A program made the translations under genes and the position numbers. DNA of 63,562 nucleotides, taken from DATATV01 sp035551355. GTDB taxonomy: Bacteria > Actinomycetota > Actinomycetes > Mycobacteriales > Pseudonocardiaceae. The notes under the pieces were generated by a model, which saw only the letters and a program-made list of their open reading frames with translations, was not told the DNA's origin and searched no databases. Positions 1-8,687 of the stretch are shown here, piece after piece (positions within the stretch are counted from its first letter, which is position 1; each line of letters begins with the position of its first letter). The DNA is taken from the NCBI GenBank assembly GCA_035551355.1, contig DASZNF010000019.1:1-63562 (forward strand), written 5' to 3'.

Positions 1-27
1 GCCGCGATGGCCGGCGCACCACCTAGA

Positions 28-633
28 TCACTTCGAGTAGAACTCGACGATGAGCTGCTCGGAGACCGGGGTGTCGATCTGCGCGCGCTCCGGCCGCTGG
101 TGCACCAGCACCCGCAGGTTGGACTGCACGACCTGCAGCCACGCCGGGATCGGGCGGTCGCCGAAGGACTCCTTGGCGGCCAGGAAGGGCAGCGTGTTCA
201 GCGACTTCGGCGAGACATCGATGATGTCCCACTTGGTCACCTGGAACGACGGGATGTTGACCTTCTTGCCGTTGACCAGGAAGTGGCCGTGGCTGACCAG
301 CTGACGGGCCTGGCGACGGGTGCGGGCCAGGCCGGCGCGGTAAACCACGTTGTCCAGCCGGGCCTCCAGCAGCTGCAGCAGGTTGTCGCCGGTCTTGCCC
401 TGGCGACGCGCGGCCTCGTCGTAGTAGCCGCGGAACTGCCGCTCCAGCACGCCGTAGGTGAAGCGAGCCTTCTGCTTCTCCTGCAGCTGCAGGAGGTACT
501 CGCTCTCCTTGATGCGGCCGCGACCGTGCTGCCCGGGCGGGTACGGACGGCGCTCGAACGCCTGGTCACCGCCGACGAGGTCGACCTTGAGCCGACGGGA
601 CTTCCGGGTAACGGGTCCGGTGTAACGAGCCAT
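28..633 (-). CDS. rpsD: 30S ribosomal protein S4
   Basis: Primary 16S rRNA-binding protein that nucleates assembly of the small subunit body. The 201-residue product starts MARYTGPVTRKSRR and carries the S4 N-terminal domain followed by an S4 RNA-binding domain (about residues 90-150, LEARLDNVVYRAGLARTRRQ). There is no N-terminal CxxC cluster, so this is the zinc-free (C-) form. It is the last gene of the infA-rpmJ-rpsM-rpsK-rpsD run seen here; rpoA would normally follow but lies beyond the window edge. ATG start with an AGGAG-like site upstream; 23 bp gap to rpsK. Confidence 0.98.
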   Translation of the reverse strand: MARYTGPVTRKSRRLKVDLVGGDQAFERRPYPPGQHGRGRIKESEYLLQLQEKQKARFTYGVLERQFRGYYDEAARRQGKTGDNLLQLLEARLDNVVYRAGLARTRRQARQLVSHGHFLVNGKKVNIPSFQVTKWDIIDVSPKSLNTLPFLAAKESFGDRPIPAWLQVVQSNLRVLVHQRPERAQIDTPVSEQLIVEFYSK

Positions 634-656
634 GGTGTCTTACTCCTCCCCGTTCC

Positions 657-1064
657 CTAGACCCGGCGCCGCTTGGGCGGGCGGCAACCGTTGTGCGGCT
701 GCGGGGTCACGTCCTGGATGTTGCCGACCTCGAGACCGGCGGCCTGCAGGGACCGGATTGCGGTCTCCCGGCCGGAACCCGGGCCCTTGACGAACACGTC
801 GACCTTCTTCATGCCGTGCTCGGCGGCCTTGCGGGCGGCGTTCTCGGCGGCCATCTGCGCGGCGAACGGGGTGGACTTACGGGAGCCCTTGAACCCGACG
901 TGGCCCGCGGAGGCCCAGCTGATCACCGCGCCGTTGGGGTCGGTGATGGACACGATCGTGTTGTTGAACGTGCTCTTGATGTGGGCGTGCCCATGCGAGA
1001 CGTTCTTCTTTTCCTTGCGCCGGACCTTCTTGACCCCGGCGCCGGTACGGGACTTCGGTGGCAT
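657..1064 (-). CDS. rpsK: 30S ribosomal protein S11
   Basis: Platform protein of the small subunit, next to the mRNA exit/E site. 135 residues with a basic N-terminus (MPPKSRTGAGVKKVRRKEKK), the S11 core beginning GHAHIKSTFNNTIVSITD and the typical C-terminal NGCRPPKRRRV. Full length for an actinobacterial S11. It sits between rpsM and rpsD in the usual alpha-operon order on the same strand. Confidence 0.98.
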   Translation of the reverse strand: MPPKSRTGAGVKKVRRKEKKNVSHGHAHIKSTFNNTIVSITDPNGAVISWASAGHVGFKGSRKSTPFAAQMAAENAARKAAEHGMKKVDVFVKGPGSGRETAIRSLQAAGLEVGNIQDVTPQPHNGCRPPKRRRV

Positions 1065-1119
1065 GTCTTCGATGCTCTCCTAAGGCAAGTGCTTGAGGGG
1101 CGGCCTCACGGCCGGCGCC

Positions 1120-1500
1120 TTACTTCTTGCCGGCCTTCTTCTTGCCGGCGACCGTCTTCTTCGGGCCCTTGCGGGTGCGGGCGTTGGTACGCGTGCGCTG
1201 ACCCCGAACGGGCAGGTTGCGACGGTGGCGCAGGCCCTCGTAGCAGCCGATCTCCACCTTGCGGCGGATGTCGGCGGCGACCTCACGGCGGAGATCACCC
1301 TCGACCTTGAAAGCGTTCTCGATGTAGTCCCGGAGCTTGACCAGATCCTCGTCGGTCAGGTCCTTGGACCGCAGGTCCGGGGAGATCTCGGTGCTGCCCA
1401 GGATCTCCTTGGAGCGGTTACGGCCGATGCCGTAGATGTAGGTCAGGGCGACCTCCATCCGCTTGTCGCGGGGGAGGTCGACACCCATGAGTCGGGCCAT
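1120..1500 (-). CDS. rpsM: 30S ribosomal protein S13
   Basis: Small-subunit head protein that contacts the P-site tRNA and forms bridge B1 with the large subunit. The ATG at 1500 gives 126 residues beginning MARLMGVDLPRDKRMEVALT, matching the family length; the open frame continues upstream but the extension has no S13 similarity. A helix-two-turns-helix region is followed by a Lys/Arg-rich C-terminal tail (GPKKTVAGKKKAGKK) that enters the decoding region. A 188-bp gap separates it from rpmJ. Confidence 0.97.
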   Translation of the reverse strand: MARLMGVDLPRDKRMEVALTYIYGIGRNRSKEILGSTEISPDLRSKDLTDEDLVKLRDYIENAFKVEGDLRREVAADIRRKVEIGCYEGLRHRRNLPVRGQRTRTNARTRKGPKKTVAGKKKAGKK

Positions 1501-1688
1501 TCGGCGGCGTCTCCTTTGAGTTGTCGACTCCAGGTTTGCTCCCCGATCGCCCTCCGGTCGACTCAGCTGTCCGGAAGCCCCGGCCTGGATTCCGGGGGTG
1601 CGCCGGTTCCGTGTGAACCGGCAGATGCGGGGAGTTCCTCGTTGGTTACGTTTTTCGCGTCGGATCGCGACGGTGCGGTGTGGTCCGC

Positions 1689-1802
1689 TCAGCCCTGGCG
1701 CTGCTTGTGGCGCAGGTTCTCGCAGATCACCATGACCCGGCCGTGACGGCGGATCACCTTGCACTTGTCGCAGATCTTCTTGACGCTCGGGTTGACCTTC
1801 AC
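1689..1802 (-). CDS. rpmJ: 50S ribosomal protein L36 (zinc-binding form)
   Basis: Smallest large-subunit protein. A GTG start at 1802 gives the canonical 37-residue protein starting MKVNPSVKKICDKCKVIRRH and ending NLRHKQRQG. The zinc ligands Cys11, Cys14, Cys27 and His32 are present, so this is the C+ (zinc-dependent) form rather than the zinc-starvation paralogue. It lies between infA and rpsM, the normal actinobacterial position; the ATG-initiated longer frame upstream is not similar to L36. Confidence 0.96.
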   Translation of the reverse strand: MKVNPSVKKICDKCKVIRRHGRVMVICENLRHKQRQG

Positions 1803-1872
1803 GCCTGTCGTTCTCCTGCTCGGCCGCTGTCCGGAGCGGGCGCCCCGGAAGCCTGGAACGTCGGCGCCGTCA

Positions 1873-2094
1873 CTACTTGTAGCGGTAGACGATGCGGCCT
1901 CGGGTGAGGTCGTAGGGCGAGAGCTCCACGACGACCCTGTCCTCGGGCAGGATGCGGATGTAGTGCTGCCGCATCTTGCCGCTGATGTGTGCCAGGACCC
2001 GGTGACCGTTTTCCAACTCAACGCGGAACATCGCGTTGGGAAGCGGCTCGACTACGCGGCCCTCGACCTCAATGGCCCCGTCCTTCTTGCCCAT
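1873..2094 (-). CDS. infA: Translation initiation factor IF-1
   Basis: Single OB-fold (S1-like) protein that occupies the 30S A site during initiation. The ATG at 2094 gives 73 residues, MGKKDGAIEVEGRVVEPLPN... ending RGRIVYRYK, essentially identical in plan to other actinobacterial IF-1 proteins. It is the first gene of the infA-rpmJ-rpsM-rpsK-rpsD unit, with a promoter-like sequence about 310 bp upstream (2403-2431). Confidence 0.98.
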   Translation of the reverse strand: MGKKDGAIEVEGRVVEPLPNAMFRVELENGHRVLAHISGKMRQHYIRILPEDRVVVELSPYDLTRGRIVYRYK

Positions 2095-2616
2095 GTCCTC
2101 CGCGTTTCGTGACGGCGATGTGGGATGCCCGCGCCCCGCGGATACGGGGACGGGCGCCCGGCGGTCACACGCTCGCGGTCGCGGTCCAGGGGCAGGTCTG
2201 CCCGCGGCTCGGTCGTGCGTTCGCGATTCGCCGGACACCGCGGGCCCACGGGTGTGGGACCACGGCATGCACCGGCCGACCCCGATCCACCGGCTGGGGG
2301 CATGCGGGCGTGAAACACGGCAAGAGTCTCGATGAGGAGAACCCGAGCCGACGCCGATACCGTGGCACGACAGAAGGGGTGCAACAGGTGCACCGTTCAC
2401 TAAGTGTACGCGTCTGTGTGTGACCACCCAAATCGCCCCGGATAGTTGTCCCGAGGGGCGCGGGTCGAGCGCGAGTTGTCCACAGAAAGTGATTCGCGTT
2501 TTAAGGGGTGAACTGGGGAAACAGGCTGGAGAAGGCCACGGTCCCCGATCCCGGCATGGCCGGCGCCGTCAAGACCGGACACTGGCTTGAGCCGTCGCTA
2601 GGAGCTCGAGCGGTCG
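2095..2616. other. infA upstream region (no gene)
   Basis: 522 bp between infA and the CGNR gene. I see no convincing coding sequence. It holds a sigma70-type promoter facing infA (2403-2431) and, further upstream, an inverted repeat (CGCCCC ... GGGGCG, about 2433-2460). The roughly 300-nt 5' leader of infA is long for such a short gene. Confidence 0.6.
2403..2431 (-). promoter_or_regulatory. Putative sigma70-type promoter of infA operon
   Basis: On the minus strand TTGGGT (2426-2431) is followed after exactly 17 bp by TACACT (2403-2408). This matches a housekeeping sigma promoter and faces infA-rpmJ-rpsM-rpsK-rpsD. The same -35 hexamer appears upstream of rpsJ. Confidence 0.6.
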
Positions 2617-3279
2617 CTAGGAGTCGGTGCGGCGGCGGTAGTGGAGGCGGGCTTTTTCGCGGTTGCCGCAGCGGCGCATCGAGCACCACTGACGGCGGCC
2701 CGCCGGGGAGGTGTCCACGAACCGCAGCCCGCAGGTCGACGCCCCGCACACCGCGATGCGGGCGGCCGGGTCCTCGGTGCGCAGCCGGATCGCGTCGACG
2801 GCCAGCGCGCCAAGGGCGGCGCGCACCGGATCGGCCGGGTCTTCGGACCACGCGCGGACGGAACCGTCCGGGTCGACGCGCAACTGGGGCGGGCGGCGGT
2901 GGGCGGCCCGGGCCCAGCGATTGAGCAGATCCACGTCCTGGGTCCGGGGCACCTCGGCGAACAGCACCCGGTCGATGGATTCGCGCAGCGCGCGGGCCGC
3001 GCGGAGCTGGGATTCGGTCACCGGAACCACCCTTTCCGGGCCCGCGCGGAGCCGGGCGTCGGTCACCGTGGTCGCGCCGGCGCCGACCGGGGATTCGGTC
3101 ACCGGGGACCGGCCGGCGCGGAGCCGGGCGTCGGCCACCGGAGCCAAGCCGGCCTGGTGCAGCCAGCCGGCCAGGTCGGCCGGGGTCGCCAGGCACTCCC
3201 GGGGCTTGGTTCTGCGCTCGCGCACCGTGTTGAGGAAGTCGACGCAGAGTCGGCCGCCGTCCCAGATCCAGTCGGTCAT
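2617..3279 (-). CDS. CGNR zinc finger domain-containing protein (ABATE domain)
   Basis: Probable transcriptional regulator of 220 residues. The N-terminal ABATE-type part starts MTDWIWDGGRLCVDFLNT; the C-terminus is a CGNR zinc finger with Cys ligands in CGASTCG and WCSMRRCGNREKARLHYRRR (about residues 178-215). It is divergent from the alpha/beta hydrolase gene with a 44-bp intergenic region holding a palindrome, so it probably controls that gene and itself. Oddity: residues about 45-95 contain a repeated segment (DARLRAG...VTES twice) encoded by 72-bp-spaced near-identical DNA, expanding the usual ABATE domain. The ligand is unknown. Confidence 0.85.
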   Translation of the reverse strand: MTDWIWDGGRLCVDFLNTVRERRTKPRECLATPADLAGWLHQAGLAPVADARLRAGRSPVTESPVGAGATTVTDARLRAGPERVVPVTESQLRAARALRESIDRVLFAEVPRTQDVDLLNRWARAAHRRPPQLRVDPDGSVRAWSEDPADPVRAALGALAVDAIRLRTEDPAARIAVCGASTCGLRFVDTSPAGRRQWCSMRRCGNREKARLHYRRRTDS

Positions 3280-3288
3280 CGGCGGTAG

Positions 3289-3311
3289 TCTAACCCCATA
3301 ATACGGTTAGA
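3289..3311. promoter_or_regulatory. Palindromic operator candidate between CGNR regulator and hydrolase
   Basis: Perfect inverted repeat TCTAACC (3289-3295) and GGTTAGA (3305-3311) with a 9-bp AT-rich spacer, sitting midway in the 44-bp divergent intergenic region. The centre-to-centre geometry suits a dimeric regulator; the CGNR protein encoded next door is the obvious candidate. An RBS (GGAGGA, about 3315-3320) for the hydrolase follows directly. Confidence 0.55.
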
Positions 3312-3323
3312 TACGGAGGAGTC

Positions 3324-4178
3324 ATGACCGAACAACAGCAGGTCGCGCTGGTCAACGGGCTGCGTATGCACTACCTCCGCGCGGGCGAGGGCCCGGCCAT
3401 CGTGCTGCTGCACGGCTGGCCGCAGCACAGCCACTGCTGGCACCGCGTCCTGCCCGAGCTCGCCACCACCCACACCGTCATCGCCCCCGACCTGCGCGGC
3501 TACGGCCGCACCGACAAACCCACCACCGGCTTCGACAAACGCACCATGGCCGCCGATGTCGCCGCCCTGCTCGACCACCTCGGCTTCGCCTCCGCCTCCG
3601 TGGTCGGCCACGACCGGGGCGGGCGGGTCGGCCACCGGTGGGCGCTGGACCGGCCCGATCAGGTGGAACGGCTGGTCACGCTGGACATCATCCCGACCCG
3701 CGAGGTCTGGCGGCGGATGGACACCGAGCTCGCCGCCGGCTACTGGCACTGGCTGTTCCACCTGCGCCCGGACCTGCCCGAGCGGCTGGCCGGCGCGGAC
3801 GTGGCCGCGTACCTCGGCTACTTCTTCGACAACTGGACGTTCAACCGGCACGGCCTGGACCCCGACTCCATCGCCGAGTACGTCCGGGCCTTCTCCACGC
3901 CGGGCGCGCTGCGCGCCGGGTTCGACGACTACCGGGCCTCGTTCCCCACCGACGCCGAGCACGACGACGCCGACTTCGACGCCGGCAAACGTTTGCGGAT
4001 GCCGGTGCTGGCCTTGTGGGGCGTGGCCGGCCTGCTGGCCAAACTGCCCGCGCTGGACATCTGGCGTGACTACGCCGAGGACGTGCGCGGCCAGGCCATC
4101 CCGGAGTGCGGCCACTTCATCCCGGAGGAACGACCCGGGGAACTACTGGCCTGCCTACGCGATTTCCTGCCCGGATAA
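3324..4178 (+). CDS. Alpha/beta hydrolase (haloacetate dehalogenase/epoxide hydrolase-like)
   Basis: 284-residue alpha/beta-fold enzyme. The oxyanion region HGWPQHSHCW follows strand 3; the nucleophile elbow is GHDRGG with Asp97 rather than Ser, as in haloalkane/haloacetate dehalogenases and epoxide hydrolases; the catalytic His lies in ECGHFIPEE near residue 264. The APDLRGYGRTDKP motif is typical of this subgroup. Substrate cannot be assigned: dehalogenase or epoxide hydrolase activity are both possible. GGAGGA RBS 4 nt before the ATG. Divergent from and probably regulated by the CGNR protein. Its stop codon lies in an exact 12-bp tandem duplication. Confidence 0.88.
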   Translation: MTEQQQVALVNGLRMHYLRAGEGPAIVLLHGWPQHSHCWHRVLPELATTHTVIAPDLRGYGRTDKPTTGFDKRTMAADVAALLDHLGFASASVVGHDRGGRVGHRWALDRPDQVERLVTLDIIPTREVWRRMDTELAAGYWHWLFHLRPDLPERLAGADVAAYLGYFFDNWTFNRHGLDPDSIAEYVRAFSTPGALRAGFDDYRASFPTDAEHDDADFDAGKRLRMPVLALWGVAGLLAKLPALDIWRDYAEDVRGQAIPECGHFIPEERPGELLACLRDFLPG

Positions 4179-4193
4179 GACCCCGGATAAGAC
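4170..4193 (+). repeat. 12-bp tandem duplication containing the hydrolase stop codon
   Basis: CCCGGATAAGAC occurs twice in a row (4170-4181 and 4182-4193). The unit contains the TAA stop, giving two in-frame stop codons 12 bp apart. Confidence 0.9.
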
Positions 4194-4235
4194 AGAGCCG
4201 AAACCAGGACCGGAGCTGGAACGCCGAAGGGAGGG

Positions 4236-5039
4236 TCAGTCCTCGTCGAGGGCGGTGAGCACCCACGGGCCGTCGTCGGTGATGGCCACCGAGTGCTCCC
4301 AGTGCGCGGCGCGGCTCTTGTCCTCGGTCACCACGGTCCAGCCGTCATCCAGTTCGACGGCCTCCGGGTCGCCCATGGTCAGCATCGGCTCGATGGCCAG
4401 CGCCATGCCGGCCCGCAGCCGCGGCCCCCGGCCCGGCTTGCCGTAGTTGGCCAGGTAGGGCTCCATGTGCATCGAGGTACCGATGCCGTGGCCGCCGTAG
4501 TCACGCACGATCCCGTAGTCGATGCCGTCGGCACTGGCCGCCGCCAGCGACGCCTGCTCGATCGCGTGCGACACGTCCGACAGCCGGGCGCCGACCACGG
4601 TCGCGGCGATCCCGGCCAGCATGGACGCCTTGGTCGCCGCGGACAGCTTCAGGTCGGCCTCGGTCACCTTGCCGACCGGCAGGGTTACCGCCGAGTCACC
4701 GTGCCAGCCGTCCAGGATCGCGCCGCAGTCCACCGAGATCAGGTCGCCCTCGGCGAGCACCTGCGTCCGGCTCGGGATGCCGTGCACGATCTGCTCGTTC
4801 ACCGAGGCGCAGATGCTGGCCGGGAACCCGTGGTAGCCCTTGAACGAGGGCACCGCGCCCGCGTCCCGGATGGTCTGCTCGGCCGCCTCGTCCAGTTCCC
4901 CGGTGCTCACCCCGGGTTTGACCCGCTCGGCCACCGCGGCCAGCGCGCGAGCCACCACCAGGCCGGCCGCACGCATGGCCTGCAGCTGGGCCGCCGTCTT
5001 CATCTCGATGCCGCGACCTCGCTTGAGCAACCGGATCAC
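4236..5039 (-). CDS. map: Type I methionine aminopeptidase
   Basis: Cytosolic metalloprotease that removes the initiator Met from nascent proteins. Metal ligands are recognisable: Asp in VDCGAILDGWHGD and HGDSAVTLPVG, His in GGHGIGTSMHMEP, and Glu in LAIEPMLTMG and WEHSVAITDDG. A GTG start at 5039 overlaps the adk stop (GTGA) and gives 267 residues; the ATG at codon 13 (MKTAAQLQAMRAAG) is a plausible alternative start and gives a more usual N-terminus. Last gene of secY-adk-map. Confidence 0.96.
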   Translation of the reverse strand: MIRLLKRGRGIEMKTAAQLQAMRAAGLVVARALAAVAERVKPGVSTGELDEAAEQTIRDAGAVPSFKGYHGFPASICASVNEQIVHGIPSRTQVLAEGDLISVDCGAILDGWHGDSAVTLPVGKVTEADLKLSAATKASMLAGIAATVVGARLSDVSHAIEQASLAAASADGIDYGIVRDYGGHGIGTSMHMEPYLANYGKPGRGPRLRAGMALAIEPMLTMGDPEAVELDDGWTVVTEDKSRAAHWEHSVAITDDGPWVLTALDED

Positions 5040-5586
5040 TCGCCCGCGTGCAGTGCCGCCAGCGCCCGCCGGCTGACTTCCTCGACGGTGCCCACCGCGT
5101 CCACGCTGACCACCGCGTCCCGGTAGTACGCCAGGATCGGCGCGGTCTCCGAGCGGTAGATCTCCTGCCTGCGCCGGATCACGTCCTCGGTGTCGTCGGA
5201 CCGGCCCCGGGCCAGCAGCCGCTCGATGAGCTTGTCCTCGGGCACCCGGAACTCCAGCACATAGTCCAGCTCGTGCCCCTTCTCGGCGAGCAGCTTGCCC
5301 AGCACACCGGCCTGCGCCACGTTGCGGGGAAAGCCGTCGAGCAGGAAGCCGTGCTCGGCGTCCGGCTCGGCCAGCCGCTCGCGCACCATCTCGTTGGTGA
5401 CCTCGTCCGGTACGAGTCGGCCCGAGTCGAGGTACCGCTGGACTTCCCTGCCCAGTTCGGTCTGCTGACCGATGTGGGCACGGAACAGGTCGCCCGTGGA
5501 GATGTGCGGGATGCCGAGCTTCTCGCTCAACACCGTGGCCTGGGTACCTTTGCCCGCTCCCGGCGGGCCGACGAGGACGAGTCTCA

Positions 5587-5587
<1 letters not shown>
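5036..5587 (-). CDS. adk: Adenylate kinase
   Basis: Interconverts ATP + AMP and 2 ADP. 183 residues from a GTG start, beginning with the P-loop MRLVLVGPPGAGKGTQ, followed by the AMP-binding region (PHISTGDLFRAHI), DGFPRNVAQA and a short LID (RGRSDDTEDVIRRR). The short LID without zinc cysteines is the actinobacterial form. Start overlaps the secY stop by one base and its stop overlaps the map start, indicating translational coupling. Confidence 0.97.
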
Positions 5588-6894
<1,307 letters not shown>

Positions 6895-7239
6895 GCGAGA
6901 CCTCCTGGGCGGCGCCGGCACCGCGGTGGGACCGACGGTCGTCGTGACCGGCTCGTAGCCGGATTGGACATGACCTGGCTTGCCCGCGAAACCAAACTGA
7001 ACAAGCCAACGCGCCCCGGACCACGAAGGCACGAGGCGTGCAGATGACTGTAACAGGCGGCGCACCGGGCCTGTCCCGGTGACCGGCAAAAGCGGGCCGG
7101 AACCGGTGGCGAACGGCGCAAAGCGGGCACAAGGCCGGCGCAGCGCGGAAGGCCGAGCGGATTACCCCGGATAGTGCCGCATCAACCCGATATCCGCGAA
7201 ACCGGCCTGCCGCGCGAACTGTCTGGCCAGAATGGCCGC
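6895..7239. other. Divergent intergenic region secY / DUF5685 gene
   Basis: 345 bp without a supported gene. It must contain promoters for secY (minus) and the DUF5685 gene (plus). Only the secY Shine-Dalgarno (around 6901-6907) is clear; I could not identify confident -10/-35 boxes. Confidence 0.5.
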
Positions 7240-8577
7240 ATGTTCGGGATAATCCGGCCCTGCCGGCACCGGCTGGGCGACGAGTTGGGCAAGGCGTGGC
7301 AGGCGCATCTGTGCGGGGTGTGCCTGTCCCTGCGCGACGACCACGGCCACGCCGCGCGACTGGCCACCAACTACGACGGACTCGTGGTGTCCACACTGGT
7401 CGAGGCCCAGTGCGCGGCCGCGCCGACGCGGCGGGCCGCCGGGCCGTGCGCGCTGCGCGGGATGCGCGGCGCGGCGGTGGCCACCGGGGACAGCGTGCGG
7501 CTGGCGGCCACCGTGTCGCTGGTGCTGGCCGCGGCCAAGGTGCGCGACCACGTGACCGACCGGGACGGCGTGGCGGGCCGCTACGGAATGCGCGGCGCGG
7601 CCCGAAGGCTGGCCGGGCGGTGGAGCAGGCAGGGCGCCGGGGTGGGCGGCGAACTCGGGTTCGACACCGCGGTGCTGGCCGCGGCGGTGGACCGGCAGGC
7701 CGAAGTGGAGGCCGGCGCCGGGCTGGGCAGTTCGCCGCTGGCGGTGACCGAGCCGACCGAGACCGCGACCGGCGCGGCCTTCGGTTACACGGCGGTGCTG
7801 GCCGGGCGACCGGACAACCAGGAGACACTGACCGAGATCGGCCGGCTGTTCGGCCGAGTGGCGCACCTGCTGGACGCGGTGGAGGACCTGGACGAGGACG
7901 CCGCGAGCGGGGCGTGGAACCCGCTGACCGCGACCGGGACGGACCCGGCCGAGGCACGCCGGTTGTGCGAGGACGCGGTGCTGGGCATCGAACTGGCGCT
8001 GTCCGAGGTGGCCTTCACCGACGGGCGGCTGGTGCACCGGCTGCTGCGGGAGGAGTTGCGCCGGGCGATCCACCGGACGTTCGATCATCCGGCCCGGAAG
8101 ACGGGGAAGAACGGCAAGGGTCACAGCCATTCGAAGCAAGACGATTCGAAGCACGACCATTCGACGCACGAACACGCGAAGCGCAACCTGACCGGCGCAT
8201 TCGGATCGGCCGGTTCGGAGCGGCCGGTCGGCTCGCAGGGGCCGCAGCAGCCGGGTCAGTGGCCGGGTCAGTGGCCGCAGCAGCCAGGGCAGCCCGGCGG
8301 GTGGCCGCAGGGCCCGCAGCAGCCGCCGCAGCGGCCGGGTGAATGGCAGCCCGGGCAGTGGCCCGGCCAGCAGGCCGGCGGCGGCTATCCCGACCAGGTC
8401 CACGGCCAAGGCCCCCAGCCGGGACAGCCGGGCGGGCCGGAGTGGATGCCACCGGGCGCCGAACGCGGTTTCGCCGGTCCGCCGCGAGGCCGCGGGTGCG
8501 GCTGCTGCGGAGAGAGCTGCGCCTGCTGCACCTGCGAATGCTGCGGCGACTGCTGCTGCGACGCGGTTTGCAGCTGA
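7240..8577 (+). CDS. DUF5685 family protein with His-rich linker and Cys-rich tail
   Basis: 445 residues from the ATG at 7240 (MFGIIRPCRHRLGDELGKAW), a start matching the family N-terminus; an upstream in-frame ATG at 7174 gives an unlikely extension. The globular part (about residues 1-285) is a DUF5685-type domain with HLCGVCLSLRDDHG. It is followed by a His-rich stretch (residues about 288-315: GHSHSKQDDSKHDHSTHEH), a Pro/Gly/Gln-rich linker with repeated PGQWP-type units, and a C-terminal tail with 13 Cys in about 26 residues (GCGCCGESCACCTCECCGDC...). Function of DUF5685 is unknown; the tail suggests metal binding. It interrupts the rplO-secY neighbourhood. Confidence 0.85.
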   Translation: MFGIIRPCRHRLGDELGKAWQAHLCGVCLSLRDDHGHAARLATNYDGLVVSTLVEAQCAAAPTRRAAGPCALRGMRGAAVATGDSVRLAATVSLVLAAAKVRDHVTDRDGVAGRYGMRGAARRLAGRWSRQGAGVGGELGFDTAVLAAAVDRQAEVEAGAGLGSSPLAVTEPTETATGAAFGYTAVLAGRPDNQETLTEIGRLFGRVAHLLDAVEDLDEDAASGAWNPLTATGTDPAEARRLCEDAVLGIELALSEVAFTDGRLVHRLLREELRRAIHRTFDHPARKTGKNGKGHSHSKQDDSKHDHSTHEHAKRNLTGAFGSAGSERPVGSQGPQQPGQWPGQWPQQPGQPGGWPQGPQQPPQRPGEWQPGQWPGQQAGGGYPDQVHGQGPQPGQPGGPEWMPPGAERGFAGPPRGRGCGCCGESCACCTCECCGDCCCDAVCS

Positions 8578-8687
8578 CCCCGCGAAACCGGGTGACCCCA
8601 CGAAAACCGAGCCGCACGAACCGGGCCACCGAGCGGCGCCGGGAAATCCCCGTCCCCACGGCCGGGGATTGGTGGTGGGATTGCGGC

